A stretch of 64,000 nucleotides of DNA, taken from assembly GCF_051781005.1 (NCBI RefSeq), contig NZ_JBPWOA010000002.1, positions 124,001 to 188,000 on the forward strand, written 5' to 3'. The notes under the pieces were generated by a model, which was not told where the DNA came from, did no database searches, and saw nothing but the letters and a program-made list of their open reading frames with translations. Made by a program: the position numbers and the translations under genes. Within the stretch, counting starts at the first letter, position 1; each line of letters begins with the position of its first letter. Shown here in pieces: positions 53,984 to 62,438 of this stretch. Source of the DNA: Anabaena sp051781005. Lineage in GTDB: Bacteria; Cyanobacteriota; Cyanobacteriia; Cyanobacteriales; Nostocaceae.

Positions 53984-55018
53984 ATGACTCAATTAACAGC
54001 ACCAACTTCAAATATAATTCCTGAAATTCCCAAACAAGGAATGCCTGTGACTATCATCACAGGATTTTTAGGTAGTGGAAAAACCACACTTTTAAATCAA
54101 ATTCTCCAAAATAAACAAGATTTAAAAGTTGCTGTACTCGTGAATGAGTTTGGTGATATTAATATTGATAGCCAACTGCTAGTTTCTGTAGACCAAGATA
54201 TGGTAGAACTCAGTAATGGTTGTATATGCTGCACCATTAATGATGGTTTAGTTGATGCAGTTTATCGAGTTTTAGAGAGAGAAGAACGCATTGATTATTT
54301 AGTCATTGAAACCACTGGTGTGGCTGATCCATTACCAATAATTTTAACTTTTTTGGGAACAGAACTAAGGGATTTAACAAATGTAGACTCAATTCTCACA
54401 GTAGTAGATGCTGAGACATTTAATGAGGAACATTTTGAAAGTGAAGCAGCTTTACAACAGATTACTTACGGAGATATTATTCTCCTCAACAAAACAGACC
54501 TCGTGACACCAGAAAAACTACAAGAAGTAGAACATTTTATCCATGATGTAAAAAATGGAGCGAGAATTTTACATACTCAATATGGAGAAGTTGCTTTACC
54601 ATTAATTTTAGGTGTAGGTTTAACACCAAAAGATGTATATATTTCTGGTGATAAAGAAGATACTCACGCACCTGAACACCATGAAAATCATGACCACCAC
54701 CATCATCATCATGAACATCACTCTCATCATTTAGAAAATGATGGTTTTGTATCAATCTCTTTTCAATCTGATAGACCATTTGACGTTAATAAATTTGAGG
54801 ATTTTCTGACTGAACAAATGCCCCAGGACGTATTTCGAGCTAAGGGAATTTTATGGTTTAGTGATAGTGATTTACGCCATATTTTTCAACTGAGTGGACC
54901 TCGTTATCACTTGCACGCTGATGAATGGTCTACTTCACCTAAAAATCAAGTAGTTTTCATTGGTAGAAAATTGGATGCTAGGGAAATTCACACACAACTT
55001 AACAAATGTTTGTTATAA
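53984..55018 (+). CDS. COG0523 GTPase, putative zinc metallochaperone
   Basis: 344 residues from ATG 53984 (ATGs at 53960 and 53981 exist, but the first overlaps the Zur-type box). Walker A GFLGSGKTTLLNQ, the family signature NGCICCTIND (CxCC metal site), ETTGVADP and NKTD are all intact. A histidine-rich segment of about 25 residues (EHHENHDHHHHHHEHH) at about 230-250 and the CobW_C domain follow. Proteins of this type with a His-rich loop and a Zur box are linked to zinc delivery under zinc limitation. folE is 98 bp downstream. Confidence 0.93.
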   Translation: MTQLTAPTSNIIPEIPKQGMPVTIITGFLGSGKTTLLNQILQNKQDLKVAVLVNEFGDINIDSQLLVSVDQDMVELSNGCICCTINDGLVDAVYRVLEREERIDYLVIETTGVADPLPIILTFLGTELRDLTNVDSILTVVDAETFNEEHFESEAALQQITYGDIILLNKTDLVTPEKLQEVEHFIHDVKNGARILHTQYGEVALPLILGVGLTPKDVYISGDKEDTHAPEHHENHDHHHHHHEHHSHHLENDGFVSISFQSDRPFDVNKFEDFLTEQMPQDVFRAKGILWFSDSDLRHIFQLSGPRYHLHADEWSTSPKNQVVFIGRKLDAREIHTQLNKCLL

Positions 55019-55116
55019 TCAATAAGTGTTAAGAAATAGCTCGATTTGGTTAATAGTTATTCAAGTGTTTTTAACTATTAATCAACACATAATCTATCTC
55101 AATTAAAACAAAGAAA

Positions 55117-55767
55117 ATGACTTTATCGATTCGTCCCGATCTGAATTCTGCTGCTCAGATGGTGTCATCCTTATCTACTCAGCAACAAACAATTGTGACA
55201 GAAGCAGAAATGATGCAGGCTGTCAGTACTTTGCTGATTGGACTAGGCGAAAATCCTGACCGGGAAGGGTTAAAAGATACTCCTAAAAGGGTTGTTAAAG
55301 CCTTGCAATTTCTCACCAAAGGATATAATGAATCCTTAGATGAACTATTAAATGGAGCAGTTTTTACAGAAGACGCTGATGAAATGGTATTAGTCCGGGA
55401 TATTGATATTTTCAGTTCCTGCGAACATCATATTCTACCAGTTATTGGCCGCGCTCATGTCGCCTATATTCCTAATGGTAAAGTCATTGGTTTATCAAAA
55501 ATTGCCCGCATTTGTGAAATGTATGCAAGACGTTTGCAAGTGCAAGAACGATTAACTTTACAAATTGCTGATGCACTGCAAGGTTTACTTAAACCCAAAG
55601 GGGTTGCAGTGGTTATAGAAGCAACTCATATGTGTATGGTGATGCGCGGTGTACAAAAACCCGGTTCTTGGACTGTGACTAGTGCAATGCGTGGTGTATT
55701 CTCAGAAGATGCTCGCACCCGTGAAGAGTTTATGAATTTGATTCGACACAATCCTAATTTTCACTAA
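55117..55767 (+). CDS. folE: GTP cyclohydrolase I (FolE, type IA)
   Basis: 216 residues. The zinc site is complete: the first cysteine in DIFSSCEHHILP, followed by two histidines, and the second cysteine in ATHMCMVMRGVQKP. Further blocks are GLKDTPKRVVKA and the C-terminal REEFMNLIR. It converts GTP to 7,8-dihydroneopterin triphosphate for folate and pterin synthesis. FolE is zinc-dependent, so its placement after a zinc chaperone fits a client relationship; zinc-free FolE2 would be the more usual Zur target. Confidence 0.96.
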   Translation: MTLSIRPDLNSAAQMVSSLSTQQQTIVTEAEMMQAVSTLLIGLGENPDREGLKDTPKRVVKALQFLTKGYNESLDELLNGAVFTEDADEMVLVRDIDIFSSCEHHILPVIGRAHVAYIPNGKVIGLSKIARICEMYARRLQVQERLTLQIADALQGLLKPKGVAVVIEATHMCMVMRGVQKPGSWTVTSAMRGVFSEDARTREEFMNLIRHNPNFH

Positions 55768-55806
55768 AAGCCTTGGCTGGATGCAAATGTAAATTTAGGT
55801 GTACTA

Positions 55807-55836
55807 TGTAGAGATAGGAAATTTCTTATCTCTACA
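55807..55836 (+). terminator. Palindrome after folE
   Basis: TGTAGAGATAGGAAATTTCTTATCTCTACA: arms TGTAGAGATA and TATCTCTACA, with further pairing inside. Related to the GTAGAGACG repeat family. A second block GTTCGACTGACGCTCACGG follows near 55922. Confidence 0.7.
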
Positions 55837-55982
55837 TTATTGATTTTTTAATTAGGTTAGTGGAAATTATTCCTACTAAATTTTAATTTAGATATATGGA
55901 TTTGAAAAATATTCTGACTCCGTTCGACTGACGCTCACGGTGAAGCCTAACTCCTAATTTATTGCATTTTTATGATCTGATT

Positions 55983-56756
55983 ATGACTATACCAAGTATT
56001 ACTGTCGTCGCTGGATTATCTGGGGCTGGAAAAACCAATTGGATTTATCAACAAATTAGAGATATTAAATCTGTTGATAAATTAATTTATTTTAGTCCTG
56101 GGTCAGGGAATGTTATTGTTGACCAAACTCGCATATCTACCGATTTTCCTGGTATTCAAGTTTTTGGTGATGGTCAAGAAATTGAATTTCTTCATCAACT
56201 ACCCAAAGCAGATGCGGTTTATGTCGAATTGGGTTTTTATCTAGAATTAAAATCAATATTGTCAGGATTAGACAATCTGACATACCGTGCTGTAGCAGTC
56301 TTACCACCAAATACCAAAAACACTGAATATAATTCTTGGGCTGAAGAAATTGTCTATGGCGCACCAGCCCAAACTACGACAGTAGAAAACTTATGGCGGG
56401 TAGCTACGACTGGTCAAGTAATTGATGAAAACAGTTTAGAGGAATTTTGGTATGAAATAACTCATGGTGCTTATGGTGTAGTTAGCCGTGCTAAGGGAAT
56501 TTTTGATGTCAATGATGGACGTTCTCTTTATTGTGATTTTGTTGCTGGTGTTCCCCAAACCGATTTTCTAGAATTAGATTTACCACGCTGTTTAGAAGGT
56601 AGACCTCAGCGGTTTGGTGGTTTGGAAGTGGTGGGAAAAAATTTAGATGAAGCAACTTTAAAACAAACATTATCAGATTGCTGTTTATCTGATTCTCTGA
56701 TTGTGCAGTATCAACAACAGGTAAAAGAAATTTTATTAGCGGAGAAACAAGGGTGA
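55983..56756 (+). CDS. P-loop GTPase-like protein related to CobW/COG0523, truncated
   Basis: 257 residues from ATG 55983. Walker A is GLSGAGKTNWIY, and the C-terminal third (EFWYEITHGAYGVVSRAKGI, then FDVNDGRSLYCDFV) resembles the CobW C-terminal domain. The CxCC motif of true COG0523 proteins is missing: the region after Walker A has no cysteine until the last third (YCDF, DCCLSDS). NKxD is also not visible. It is therefore a diverged relative. The stop overlaps the next start by four bases, so it is translationally coupled to the phosphoesterase. Confidence 0.75.
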   Translation: MTIPSITVVAGLSGAGKTNWIYQQIRDIKSVDKLIYFSPGSGNVIVDQTRISTDFPGIQVFGDGQEIEFLHQLPKADAVYVELGFYLELKSILSGLDNLTYRAVAVLPPNTKNTEYNSWAEEIVYGAPAQTTTVENLWRVATTGQVIDENSLEEFWYEITHGAYGVVSRAKGIFDVNDGRSLYCDFVAGVPQTDFLELDLPRCLEGRPQRFGGLEVVGKNLDEATLKQTLSDCCLSDSLIVQYQQQVKEILLAEKQG

Positions 56757-57562
56757 AAATAGCTGTTATTTCATGTATTCATGGTAATTTTGAAGCTTTA
56801 AATGCTGTCTTGTTAGATATTGACCAGCAAAAAGCTGAAAAAATCTTTTGTGTTGGTGATTTGGTCGGATATGGGCCCCATCCTAATGCTGTCGTTAGCC
56901 AAATTCGCTCTTTAGATATTCCTACTTGTGTCGGTTGCTGGGATGAAGATATTGTGGAAGGTTTGAATGCTTGTGATTGTAGTTATCCCTCATTATTAGC
57001 CGAAAAAAGAGGAATAGAAGCTCACCAATGGACAAACAAGGAAATTCATTCTGAAAACCGCGAATTTTTAGCTAATTTACCCTACAGTTTCAAGGAAGGA
57101 AATTTAGCTTTTGTTCACGGTAGTCCCCATAGTAATCATGAGTATTTATTACCGGAACTTGATGCTTTTGTCGCTTTAGAAAGGGTGCTTTCGACAGGTG
57201 CAGATGTGTTGTTTTGCGGTCATACTCATGTTCCTTATTCCCGAAATCTTGATGCTGGTCAGTTACAGGTGCGGGTTGATAGCAAAGAAGAATCACGGGA
57301 TATTAGATTTACATCTCCTCTCAAACAAATTGTGAATGTTGGTTCAGTAGGAGAACCCCGACATGGTAGACCAAATGCGACTTATGTGATTTACGATACT
57401 GATATTCAATCTGTGACTTTGCGAGAAGTTGTTTATGATTATCAGAAAACTTGTGCAGCAATTATTGAGAAGGGATTACCGAAAATTTTTGCTTGGCGTT
57501 TGGCGCATGGGTTGGAGTTTGCAGAACGGGCTGATGATCCAACTCATGTTTGCACAAGGTAA
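56753..57562 (+). CDS. Metallophosphoesterase homologue with cysteine substitutions
   Basis: 269 residues of the calcineurin-like (YfcE/DevT-like) fold. Canonical ligands compared: the first aspartate is C8 (ISCIHGN instead of SDIHGN), H10 present, bridging D36 present (VGDLVGYGP), the GNHD asparagine and histidine are C62 and W63 (VGCWDED), H122 present (FVHGSP), H157 and H159 present (GHTH). Thus two metal-ligand positions are cysteine. The protein could bind zinc in a Cys/His site or have altered catalysis. It overlaps the P-loop gene by four bases. Another member follows. Confidence 0.85.
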   Translation: MKIAVISCIHGNFEALNAVLLDIDQQKAEKIFCVGDLVGYGPHPNAVVSQIRSLDIPTCVGCWDEDIVEGLNACDCSYPSLLAEKRGIEAHQWTNKEIHSENREFLANLPYSFKEGNLAFVHGSPHSNHEYLLPELDAFVALERVLSTGADVLFCGHTHVPYSRNLDAGQLQVRVDSKEESRDIRFTSPLKQIVNVGSVGEPRHGRPNATYVIYDTDIQSVTLREVVYDYQKTCAAIIEKGLPKIFAWRLAHGLEFAERADDPTHVCTR

Positions 57563-57610
57563 AGGGATTGGGGACTAGGGACTGGGAATATGAATACTCA
57601 TTACCAATTT

Positions 57611-57631
57611 AAAATCTAAAATCTAAAATCT
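57611..57631. repeat. STRR heptamers (AAAATCT), three copies
   Basis: Three tandem AAAATCT units just before the second phosphoesterase-like gene. Confidence 0.75.
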
Positions 57632-57641
57632 AAAATTGACT

Positions 57642-58355
57642 ATGTGGGCTATTTTGAGTGGAATTGAAGGGAATTTGGCGGCTTATGAAGCTGTGATGGC
57701 AGATATTAAGCGCCAACGTTATTTAGAGGCGTTGTATATTTTGGGTGATTTGGTTGGCCCAAGACAGGAATGTGAAGCGCTAGTGGAAAGGGTAAAGTCA
57801 CCGCTGCGGGGTGAGTTAGAACCGATGATTTGTAAGGGTTGGTGGGAGGAACAGTGTTTGATTTTGCATGGTTTGGGGGCGACTGGGGAAGCGCCTGATT
57901 TGTTGGCGAAATATGGGGGGGATACGGTGAAAATGCTGTGGGAGAGTGTTTCTCGTCAGACTGTGGAGTGGGTGCGATCGCTTGATTTTGGTTTTTTTGA
58001 GTTAGATTGCTTGCTAATTCACGGTTCTACGGTAGATGTGAATGAAGAACTTACCCCAGAAACGCCTCCTATCCAAATGCTAGATAGACTGGCGCGGATG
58101 CAAGCAAATAATTTATTTTGCGGACGTTCTGGTTTAACTTTTCAGTATCAGTTGCAAACTGGTTCTATTACCAGTGCAATCACCACCCTTGATCACCAAG
58201 TGTCTCCGCAAACAACCACTGTTACCCCACGTCAAGTAATTGGGGTGGGGAATGTGGGACGCATTCCCGGTCAAGCTACCTATACTCTCTATAATCCTGG
58301 TACAAATCAAGTGGAATTTAAATCTGTGTATTACAACAATAATGATAAGAAATAA
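57642..58355 (+). CDS. Degenerate metallophosphoesterase-like protein
   Basis: 237 residues from ATG 57642 (TTG 57636 adds two). Homologous to the preceding gene but far more degenerate: SDIHGN has become SGIEGN, D36 is kept (LGDLVG), GNHD has become KGWWEE, one histidine stays (LIHGST), and GHTH has become GRSG. Almost all metal ligands are gone, so it cannot be a normal phosphoesterase and may be a binding partner or regulatory subunit of the Cys-substituted homologue. Separated from it by 79 bp. Confidence 0.8.
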   Translation: MWAILSGIEGNLAAYEAVMADIKRQRYLEALYILGDLVGPRQECEALVERVKSPLRGELEPMICKGWWEEQCLILHGLGATGEAPDLLAKYGGDTVKMLWESVSRQTVEWVRSLDFGFFELDCLLIHGSTVDVNEELTPETPPIQMLDRLARMQANNLFCGRSGLTFQYQLQTGSITSAITTLDHQVSPQTTTVTPRQVIGVGNVGRIPGQATYTLYNPGTNQVEFKSVYYNNNDKK

Positions 58356-59069
58356 TGAAAAAAGCTAATAATTGCTAACTTATACTGATTTTTTAGCAGT
58401 TAGTGATGAAAGTCAGATGGTTTATTTCTTGTGTAAAATACAATCATACTACTCAATATTCCAGATTAAATAAATTGGTTACAATTGGGTAGTTTGTATA
58501 ATTAATTTGTAATTAAATCTACATTTAAAAAATGATTTAAAAAAATAAAATTTGCTTACAAGTATCTTTAATAATCTCGCAAATTCCAGGTTAATTAAAA
58601 TACTATTGTCAGGCAAAAACGTAATCTTAAAGTAAGATATTTAAACCAGTCGTAAGACAGATGAGCGATAATATAAAAATATTTAAATTAACGATTAAGA
58701 AACAAAGGGCGTTACAAATTAAGGGTGCAAATGCCCCAATCACCAAAATAAAAAACACGGAGTAACAAGCATAGTGTTAACTCTGTGTTTATCTATTTCC
58801 AGCTATTGAGAATAACAGAGTTGCTTTCCTTACCCACTTTGCGGGACATAACTTTGATGTTAAAGGTTGTTTGAAAAGTTGGAAAAGGTATAATTGCGTA
58901 ACAGCTAAACCCTGACTTATCGAATCAAACAATTCAGCATTTTTGAAAAGGTTAATTAGCCGCTTTGAGTACAGCAGACAGATGAATTTAAGCGAATTTC
59001 GGCAAAAATAGGAATAAATACCAGCAAGTATGTATAAAATATAATAAATGAACTCTTGCTGACGCGATT
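58356..59069. other. Long intergenic region with an orphan inverted repeat
   Basis: 714 bp, AT-rich, no supported gene. At 58753-58790, AAACACGGAGTAACA pairs with TGTTAACTCTGTGTTT (one wobble) across a seven-base loop. It lies 400 bp after the last island gene, so it might end a small RNA or be a mobile palindrome. The promoter of the next gene must lie in the right half. Confidence 0.5.
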
Positions 59070-60998
59070 ATGCCGCCAGACTATTCCGGTGAAAATCTCC
59101 GAGGGCGATCTTTTAAAGGTCAAAACCTGACAGAAGCCAACTTTAGCAAAGCCGATATTAGAGGAGCAAATTTTACCAACGCTATTCTTAAAGGTGCTGA
59201 TTTTAGTGGTGCTAAGGCTGGACTACAGCGACGTTGGGTAATTGGTTTGCTCTTAGCTGGGTTTCCGCTTTTACCAATAGCATTCATTCACTCAATTAGC
59301 CTTGGTTTATCAGTGGCAAATATTTTTTACATCCAAAACCCTGGAAACATATTAATTGGTGCAGTTTCCCTAGTTTTTGTAGTGGTTTTTTGTATTGTCG
59401 CTATTCGTAAAGGTTTAACAGCAGGTTTAGGAGTTTTAGTCGTACTTTATGTCGTCGCCTCTCTTTTAGTTGTTACTTTAACTTTTGCCTTTCCCAAAGC
59501 CTTGACTGTGATTAGAACATCACCTAAAGATTTAGCCTTGGTCTTTGCTTTATTATTCGCTTTTGCTTTCATATTATTTAGTATTTATATTGGGTGGATA
59601 ATTCTAGGTAGACATGAAAAAGATGCTTGGATAGACTTATTTAGTACGGCTTTTGCTGCTACAGGTGGCACAAGTTTTCGTGGCGCTGATTTTACTGATG
59701 CTGATTTTACTGGTGCAACCCTGAAAAACACAGATTTCAGAAATGCCAATCTAACACGCACTCGTTTTTATGAAGCTAAAAAACTAGATTTGGCCAGAGT
59801 AGACGGCACTATATTGACTAACCGCGCTGTAATAGACTTGCTGGTTACTGGCAATGGTAGGGGTAAATCTTATGCTGGTGCTAACCTCAGAGGTGCAAAC
59901 CTAATTGGTGCAGATTTGAAAGAGGCTAATTTAAAAGATGCTGATATTATTGAAGCCACTTTCCAAGGTGCTTGTTTAGAATGGGCAAACCTGACTCTTT
60001 CTCAAGCTGTGGGTACTAATTTCACTAATGCTCACATGACAGGTGCTTGTGTGGAAGCTTGGAATATTGAAATTACAACTATATTGGATAATGTAGATTG
60101 TCGTTTTGTCTATCTTTTAGAATATCCCAAACCAGGAACAGATGACCGAGAACGTCGTCCTAGTAGTGGGGAATTTAAGGAAGGAGATTTTACTAAATTA
60201 TTTAAGGAGGTTTTAAATACTGTTGATTTCATTTTCCGTCATAAACTTGATAACGGGGAAGCGTTTTCTACGGCTTTAAAAAAAGTGCTAGAAGATGAAA
60301 AGACTAAATTAAAGAGTTTTGACGATAAAGGTGATGGGATATTTGTATTTAAGGTTGCTGTTCCTGAAGGTGCTGATAAAGAAAAGATTCACAGCGATTT
60401 TACTCAAAATTATCAATTAGCATTAGCAGCAGTAGAAGAAAAATATAAAGCACTTTTACAAGCAAAAGATAATGAAATAGTTATCTATCGTCAACAAAGT
60501 GCTGATATGAAAGAAATTACTAGCTTATTAGCCAATAAACCTATAACTGTTCAAGTTGATAACAAAGTAGAGAATAAAAATATGACTAACAGTAATGATT
60601 CCAGTCGTAAAGTTGAAATTGGTAGTGTCGGTAGAGATTTTAATGCTAGTGGACAAGCTTTAAATTTAGGTGAAATTAGCGGTACAGTAACAAACACAAT
60701 CAACGAATTACCATCTGCACCCGAACCAGAGAAACCGGGAATTAAGGAAATTTTGACACAACTGCAAAAAGCGATTGAGGCTGATAGTGATTTAACACCA
60801 AAAGATAAAGAAAAGGCACTCAAGCAAGTCAAATCTTTAGCAGAAGCCGCACAAAATCCTCAAGAAAAACAAGATTTAGCAGATACAGCAATTACTATGT
60901 TAAAAGGAGTTCTTAGCAACTTACCAACTGCGGCAAAATTGGTTGAGGAATGTAGTAAACTTTTACCTTTAATTTCTACTTTTCTGGGTTTAGGGTAG
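59070..60998 (+). CDS. Pentapeptide/transmembrane fusion protein with C-terminal helical module
   Basis: 642 residues. Order: short pentapeptide run (about 5-50, ENLRGRSFKGQNLTEANFSK), four transmembrane helices (about 55-190), a second pentapeptide run (about 205-345), an acidic helical region (about 360-480), then a C-terminal module from about 510: VEIGSVGRDFNASGQALNLG, EISGTVTNTINELP, IKEILTQLQKAIEADSDLTP, LPLISTFLGLG. The last module recurs in cyanobacterial multidomain proteins as far as I recall, but has no assigned function known to me. The architecture suggests a membrane-tethered scaffold or a signalling or conflict-system component; this is inference. Confidence 0.85.
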   Translation: MPPDYSGENLRGRSFKGQNLTEANFSKADIRGANFTNAILKGADFSGAKAGLQRRWVIGLLLAGFPLLPIAFIHSISLGLSVANIFYIQNPGNILIGAVSLVFVVVFCIVAIRKGLTAGLGVLVVLYVVASLLVVTLTFAFPKALTVIRTSPKDLALVFALLFAFAFILFSIYIGWIILGRHEKDAWIDLFSTAFAATGGTSFRGADFTDADFTGATLKNTDFRNANLTRTRFYEAKKLDLARVDGTILTNRAVIDLLVTGNGRGKSYAGANLRGANLIGADLKEANLKDADIIEATFQGACLEWANLTLSQAVGTNFTNAHMTGACVEAWNIEITTILDNVDCRFVYLLEYPKPGTDDRERRPSSGEFKEGDFTKLFKEVLNTVDFIFRHKLDNGEAFSTALKKVLEDEKTKLKSFDDKGDGIFVFKVAVPEGADKEKIHSDFTQNYQLALAAVEEKYKALLQAKDNEIVIYRQQSADMKEITSLLANKPITVQVDNKVENKNMTNSNDSSRKVEIGSVGRDFNASGQALNLGEISGTVTNTINELPSAPEPEKPGIKEILTQLQKAIEADSDLTPKDKEKALKQVKSLAEAAQNPQEKQDLADTAITMLKGVLSNLPTAAKLVEECSKLLPLISTFLGLG

Positions 60999-61014
60999 AA
61001 ATGCAGTCGGTAGT

Positions 61015-61098
61015 CGGTAGGGTGCGTTAGGCAGAAGCCGTAACGCACCATCTTTCATCTTTATTTATAGCAAACGGTGCTTTACGCACCCTACGAAT
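61015..61098. repeat. Palindromic repeat (GGTGCGTTA ... TACGCACC)
   Basis: TAGGGTGCGTTA near 61018 and TTACGCACCCTA near 61082-61093 are inverted copies around a GCAGAAGCCGTAACGCACC core. It is a MITE-like palindrome in the 324-bp gap before the Uma2 gene. A GAGAGGGGTTTGGGGGTGAGG block at about 61251-61271 resembles the G-rich core of the ATAGCGGT elements. Confidence 0.6.
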
Positions 61099-61322
61099 GG
61101 GATATTTTTTAAATTGGAAGTCACTCAAATCTAGTTTTTAGCTTTCTAGAAATACGGTTAAGATTGGAGGTAGAACCTCCAGGAGAGCGTTCCCAGTCGG
61201 AGACTAGGAACGAGGTAAACTAGGTGACAGTAGCCCTCTCTCTGTTTACGGAGAGGGGTTTGGGGGTGAGGTTCCGGGTATATAATTCAACTAAAAAATG
61301 CTATGGTCACGAGGTATGAATC

Positions 61323-61901
61323 ATGACTTCTGTAACTTTACAAATACCAAAATCATTCAAATTCACAGATGATGAATTTGTAGAAATAGTAGATGCTAAT
61401 AAAGATTTGCGTTTGGAATTATCATCGGAAGGGGAATTAATTGTTATGTCACCAACTGGAGGAGAAACGGGGGAGAGAAACTTAGAATTAAGTGGACAAG
61501 TTTGGTTTTGGAATCGTAAAAATAATTTAGGAAAAGCTTTTGATTCTTCCACAGGTTTTAAATTACCAAAAGGTGGTACTCGTTCCCCTGATGTGTCTTG
61601 GATAAAAATAGAAAGATGGAATGCACTGACACCAGAACAAAAGAAAAAGTTTCTGCCTTTGTGTCCTGATTTTGTGATTGAATTAGTTTCTGAAAGCGAT
61701 GATTTAGAAGATACGCAAGCGAAAATGCGGGAGTATATTAATAATGGTTTGCGTTTAGGTTGGTTAATTAATCCTAAAGATAAACAAGTAGAAATTTATC
61801 GCCAAAATCAAGAAGTAGAGATTTTACAATCTCCTGCAATTTTATCTGGAGAAGATGTATTACTAGGTTTTATTTTAGATTTACAGCCGATTTTTGGATA
61901 A
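61323..61901 (+). CDS. Uma2 family (DUF820) putative endonuclease
   Basis: 192 residues, the standard Uma2 length. Core elements: LRLELSSEGELIVMSPTGGE, then GTRSPDVSWIKIERW (active-site aspartate), then PDFVIELVSESDDLEDTQAK (E-x-V...K) and GLRLGWLINPKDKQVEIYR. It is not closely related to the Uma2 protein at 28976-29674, which has a coiled-coil tail. Biological role unsettled for the family. Confidence 0.93.
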   Translation: MTSVTLQIPKSFKFTDDEFVEIVDANKDLRLELSSEGELIVMSPTGGETGERNLELSGQVWFWNRKNNLGKAFDSSTGFKLPKGGTRSPDVSWIKIERWNALTPEQKKKFLPLCPDFVIELVSESDDLEDTQAKMREYINNGLRLGWLINPKDKQVEIYRQNQEVEILQSPAILSGEDVLLGFILDLQPIFG

Positions 61902-61917
61902 TTTTAGAAATACTGAA

Positions 61918-61938
61918 GGATACAGCATTGCTGTATCC
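61918..61938. terminator. Bidirectional hairpin
   Basis: GGATACAGC (61918-61926) and GCTGTATCC (61930-61938) are perfect complements with loop ATT, between the convergent Uma2 and coiled-coil genes. Confidence 0.8.
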
Positions 61939-61963
61939 CTAAATCACGTTACGCACTTTAATT

Positions 61964-62380
61964 TTAAGGACGAGGGGCGTGAAAGGCTTCCCAGGCGGCT
62001 TTAGCTGCATCTTGGAAGCGATATCCTATGTCGGTGAAGCGATCGCTTAAGGTGGTAAAATCCTTAAACATGGTATGCCAATTTTTCTCTGCTTCTTCCT
62101 GAATAGTCTTCCAGGCATTTTCTAGTTTATCGCGCTCAATCAATTTTTCTTTCTCAATCGCCTCCCGTGCTTGACGCACAGCATTTAAATAGGTATCACG
62201 AGTGAGAGTACCAGCAGATTTCGCTTCAGCTTGGGCGCGGTTTTTAATCGCCTCAATTAAGGCTTTGGTTTCTTGCTTCACTTCATCAGTTTCTCCAGCC
62301 ATTTCCGTTTCTACTATTTCGCTAGTTTGAGGATTAACTTCTACTACAATTGCTGAAGATTCAATGTTGTTATTAGTCAT
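61964..62380 (-). CDS. Coiled-coil protein, unknown function
   Basis: 138 residues. The acidic, disordered N-terminus (IVVEVNPQTSEIVETEMAGE) is followed by long helices (QETKALIEAIKNRAQAEAKS, then AVRQAREAIEKEKLIERDKL) and a Trp-containing amphipathic end (NAWKTIQEEAEKNWHTMFKD). Resembles in style the protein at 46445-46744. It lies 58 bp after the start of htpX on the same strand order and may be in its operon. Function not known. Confidence 0.78.
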   Translation of the reverse strand: MTNNNIESSAIVVEVNPQTSEIVETEMAGETDEVKQETKALIEAIKNRAQAEAKSAGTLTRDTYLNAVRQAREAIEKEKLIERDKLENAWKTIQEEAEKNWHTMFKDFTTLSDRFTDIGYRFQDAAKAAWEAFHAPRP

Positions 62381-62438
62381 AATTCACACATCCTTAATTT
62401 GCAAAGCTTACTCGCAGATAAAAACCGTATCTTTGTAC

